The position numbers and the translations under genes were made by a program. 8,448 nt of DNA, taken from positions 1 through 8,448 of the forward strand of contig JAISRF010000173.1 of the NCBI GenBank assembly GCA_031273775.1. The letters run 5' to 3'. The notes below the pieces were generated by a model. That model did not search any database, was not told the origin of the DNA, and was given only the letters and a program-made list of their open reading frames with translations. Of the stretch, positions 6,624 through 8,448 are shown piece after piece (position 1 is the first letter of the stretch; every line of letters starts with the position of its first letter). Source of the stretch: Oscillospiraceae bacterium. Lineage in GTDB: Bacteria > Bacillota > Clostridia > Oscillospirales > Acutalibacteraceae.

Positions 6624-6650
6624 ATACAAAAATGATGAAAAATTTTGTAT
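6624..6650. other. AT-rich inverted repeat after the pseudouridine synthase gene
   Basis: ATACAAAA (6624-6631) and TTTTGTAT (6643-6650) are perfect 8-bp complements around an 11-base loop, 14 bases past the stop. The stem is nearly all A-T and is followed by ATCCGG rather than a U-run, so any terminator activity would be weak. It is the only hairpin candidate between this gene and the recombinase promoter. Confidence 0.3.
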
Positions 6651-6666
6651 ATCCGGCGGGAAGGGG

Positions 6667-6695
6667 TTGCGTTTTGGAAATTGGTGTGTTATTAT
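6667..6695 (+). promoter_or_regulatory. Likely promoter of the tyrosine recombinase gene
   Basis: TTGCGT (-35, 6667-6672), a 17-base spacer and TATTAT (-10, 6690-6695), the latter preceded by TGT (extended -10). Predicted start near 6702, leaving a leader of about 68 bases. A TATACT at 6710-6715 lacks a -35 partner. Confidence 0.55.
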
Positions 6696-6769
6696 AAGAC
6701 GCATCCAGTTATACTAAATTGATATTTTGTACAACTCGGGGGAGAGAACAAAGGAGAATAAATTTAAAA

Positions 6770-7759
6770 ATGGGTGTTAGAGTAAAGCCAATATACAACC
6801 TGCGTGAGTTGTCGGATGTGTTTAGTGGGTTTTTAATGTATGTAAGCAGTATCAGAGGTCGTTCCACAGGCACGGTGAACGGCTACTACACCGACTTGTG
6901 CCTGTTTTTCCGCTATGTAAAAATATATCGTGGACTGTACCCGCCTGAAACTGAACTTTATGAAATTCCAATTAATGATCTCAATGAGGAATTTGTTAAA
7001 AATATCACAATTACTGAAATCCTCCACTTTATAGACTACTGCAAAACCGATCGTGATAACAACGGTGCGACCCGTCAGCGAAAATCCACGGCAATCCGGG
7101 CGTTTTTCGCTTATCACACAGACAAAACCAATCTGCTGGAAAATAACCCCGCGCGGCAACTGGATTCGCCAAAAAAGAAAAAAGCCCTACCCAAATATTT
7201 AACACTGGAGCAAAGTGTAGACTTGCTAAACAGTGTGGACGGACAGTTTAAAGTGCGAGATTACTGTATTTTGACGCTGTTTCTTAACTGTGGACTGAGA
7301 CTTTCTGAGTTGTGTGGGTTAAATCTCTCGGATATCCGTCCCGATCGGTCACTTCGGGTGGTTGGAAAGGGCGATAAAGAACGCGTTGTTTACCTGAATC
7401 AGGCCTGTATGGAGGCGGTTAACGCTTACTTAAGGGAGCGCCCGGCAGACGGCATAAAAGACAAAGACGCATTATTTATCAGCCGCCACCGTCAGCGCAT
7501 TGTAAACAAAACGGTGCAGTATATTGTTAAAAAATACCTTAAATCAATCGGTATGGGCGCGGGATATTCTGTACACAAGCTTCGCCACACCGCCGCCACG
7601 CTGATGTATCAGCACGGACACGTGGATATCCGCGTTTTAAAGGACGTTTTGGGTCATGAAAATCTGGGCACTACCGAAATTTATACGCACCTTTCCAGCG
7701 AACAGGTCAAACAAGCGCTGTCGGACAACCCTCTTTCAAAGTTGAAGGTTGAAAGTTGA
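6770..7759 (+). CDS. XerC/D-like tyrosine recombinase
   Basis: 329-residue site-specific recombinase that would cut and rejoin DNA through a phosphotyrosine link. The N-terminal SAM-like core-binding domain spans about 10-125, the catalytic domain about 140-312. The full catalytic set is visible: Arg177 (CGLRLSEL), Lys200 (GKGDKER), His269 and Arg272 (HKLRH), His296 (LGHENLG) and nucleophile Tyr305 (EIYTHL). Size and motifs resemble chromosomal XerC/XerD more than phage integrases, which usually carry an extra N-terminal arm domain. Start: the ATG at 6770 follows AAGGAGA (6751-6757) by 12 bases; the open frame extends to a TTG at 6719, but those codons include the ribosome site. The last codons and stop (KLKVES) lie in a heptad repeat that also ends the convergent fumarase gene. 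No transposase, excisionase or att duplication is seen nearby. Confidence 0.92.
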   Translation: MGVRVKPIYNLRELSDVFSGFLMYVSSIRGRSTGTVNGYYTDLCLFFRYVKIYRGLYPPETELYEIPINDLNEEFVKNITITEILHFIDYCKTDRDNNGATRQRKSTAIRAFFAYHTDKTNLLENNPARQLDSPKKKKALPKYLTLEQSVDLLNSVDGQFKVRDYCILTLFLNCGLRLSELCGLNLSDIRPDRSLRVVGKGDKERVVYLNQACMEAVNAYLRERPADGIKDKDALFISRHRQRIVNKTVQYIVKKYLKSIGMGAGYSVHKLRHTAATLMYQHGHVDIRVLKDVLGHENLGTTEIYTHLSSEQVKQALSDNPLSKLKVES

Positions 7760-8281
7760 GAACAGCGTCCCGCCTTCACTGTCAATTCCAACAACCAGCG
7801 GAAAATCTTCCACTTCAAGCCGTTTGACCGATTCACACCCTAAATCCTCAAACGCGATAACCTCACATTTTTTCACGCACCGCGCGTACAAAGCGCCCGC
7901 ACCGCCCACTGCGCACAGGTAAACCGCGCCGTTGCGTTTAATAGAATCCGTGACTGCGCCGGAGCGCCCGCCTTTGCCCACCGTTGCGGCGACGCCTAAA
8001 TCGTAAAACCGCGGCGCAATCCAATCCATCCGACCGGAGGTGGTGGGTCCGCAGCTGCCAATCGGCAGATTTTCGGGCGTGGGCGTGGGTCCGGCGTAAT
8101 AAATAATGGCGTTTTGTAAGGCAAAAGGCAACTGACCGCCGGTGTCCAGAAGTCTTTCAATGCGCTGGTGCGCGGCGTCCCGGGCAGTGAAGACCGTTCC
8201 GGTCAGCCATACCCTGTCCCCTACCCTAAGGCGTGAAAGTATTTCACGGATTTGGCCGGAATCTACTCTAAATTCGCTCAA
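7736..8281 (-). CDS. Fe-S hydro-lyase (fumarase class I type) beta subunit
   Basis: 181-residue protein matching the C-terminal domain of class I fumarases and the beta subunit of two-subunit fumarase/tartrate dehydratase (FumB/TtdB type). With an alpha subunit carrying the 4Fe-4S cluster it would hydrate fumarate to malate or a similar diacid. Seen: LRVGDRVWLTGTVFTARDAAHQR (18-40 region), IYYAGPTP (60-67), PIGSCGPTTSGRMD (73-86), ATVGKGGRS (99-107), GAVYLCAVGGAGAL (118-131) and LEVEDFPLVVGIDSEG (155-170). The start is TTG (8279-8281) with AGGAGA six bases upstream; the open frame continues to another TTG at 8335, which would overlap the upstream gene's stop and has no ribosome site. The last residues FSTFNLQL derive from the heptad repeat. 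No alpha subunit is in the window, so fumarase versus tartrate dehydratase cannot be settled. Confidence 0.9.
   Translation of the reverse strand: MSEFRVDSGQIREILSRLRVGDRVWLTGTVFTARDAAHQRIERLLDTGGQLPFALQNAIIYYAGPTPTPENLPIGSCGPTTSGRMDWIAPRFYDLGVAATVGKGGRSGAVTDSIKRNGAVYLCAVGGAGALYARCVKKCEVIAFEDLGCESVKRLEVEDFPLVVGIDSEGGTLFSTFNLQL
7741..7761 (+). repeat. Heptad repeat copy 3 (three GTTGAAR-type units)
   Basis: Three tandem units, GTTGAAG, GTTGAAA and GTTGAGA. On the plus strand they encode the recombinase C-terminus LKVES and its stop. On the minus strand they encode STFNLQ near the end of the fumarase beta subunit. This is the longest of the three copies in the window. Confidence 0.65.
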
Positions 8282-8287
8282 AGCTGC

Positions 8288-8293
8288 TCTCCT
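8288..8293 (-). promoter_or_regulatory. Ribosome binding site fixing the TTG start of the beta subunit gene
   Basis: AGGAGA on the minus strand, six bases before the TTG at 8279-8281. It is the only good Shine-Dalgarno near the 5' end of this frame, and it places the start directly before SEFRVD, as expected for the family. Confidence 0.7.
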
Positions 8294-8324
8294 GTTAAAT
8301 CGCCGCGAAGCGACATTGTCATTT

Positions 8325-8448
8325 TCAATCCTCAAACAAACGGCGGTTGTTCACCACCCGCAGGGTGACGCCCTTTTTCATCTCCGGTTTTTTTGCGGCG
8401 GGCGCGGACGGCTGTGAATATCCGACTGCGTCATGCAAACGATCCTGG
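8325..8448 (-). CDS. Unrecognised protein, C-terminal 40 residues only
   Basis: An open minus-strand frame enters from the window end and stops at TGA (8325-8327). The visible tail begins QDRLHDAVGYSQPSAP, continues through a Pro/Ala/Lys linker (AAKKPEMKKG) and ends VTLRVVNNRRLFED. The other two minus-strand frames close within about 60 bases of the edge or less, supporting this one as coding. It does not match what I know of fumarase alpha-subunit C-termini, so the beta subunit gene seems not to follow its usual partner. It ends 43 bases before the beta subunit's TTG and may be co-transcribed with it. Function unknown. Confidence 0.5.
   Translation of the reverse strand, partial: QDRLHDAVGYSQPSAPAAKKPEMKKGVTLRVVNNRRLFED

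Noticed and set aside
6719..6769. Longer recombinase starting at TTG 6719
   Set aside because: These codons include the AAGGAGA ribosome site, and the family N-terminus begins after the ATG at 6770.
8142..8417. 91-codon plus-strand open frame near the window end
   Set aside because: It lies antisense to the 5' part of the fumarase beta gene and the upstream gene tail; Ser/Arg-rich shadow.

Overview
The window looks like ordinary chromosomal DNA of a Gram-positive anaerobe of the class Clostridia, probably an Oscillospirales/Ruminococcaceae-like lineage. The pointers are a DUF4364 gene, a tandem pair of half-size TauE/SafE genes, a pgk-tpiA-gpmI run using the cofactor-independent mutase, a stand-alone Fe-S fumarase beta subunit, purine-rich Shine-Dalgarno sites and sigma-A-type promoters. 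The taxonomic reading is inference from protein character; no rRNA or species marker is present.

Layout. Bases 1-179 (minus) are the 5' end of a membrane-anchored protein whose visible extracytoplasmic part begins with a MORN-like motif. Divergent from it are two short TauE/SafE membrane proteins (286-699 and 696-1052) that overlap by ATGA and probably make one transporter from two half-subunits. They converge on a minus-strand DUF4364 regulator-like gene (1070-1657). The 271-base gap 1658-1928 holds back-to-back promoters (DUF4364 leftwards, pgk rightwards), a perfect 10-bp inverted repeat and a direct repeat.

From 1929 to 5524 lies a glycolytic run, pgk-tpiA-gpmI, which converts 1,3-bisphosphoglycerate to 2-phosphoglycerate and interconverts the triose phosphates. 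No gap or eno gene is in the window. An RluA-family pseudouridine synthase (5605-6609) follows in the same direction. A complete XerC/D-like tyrosine recombinase (6770-7759) has its own likely promoter. It converges on, and overlaps by 24 bp, a minus-strand fumarase-type beta subunit (7736-8281). Upstream of that is the unrecognised C-terminal end of another minus-strand gene (8325-8448).

The most unusual signal is a dispersed heptad repeat (GTTGAAR type). Three copies sit at gene ends or between genes (1048-1061, 1757-1770, 7741-7761). It supplies the stop codon of TauE-2, and the last codons and stop of the recombinase; read in reverse it also gives the last residues of the fumarase beta subunit. 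I found no CRISPR array, RNA gene, complete insertion sequence or defence system, and no convincing wholly new system.
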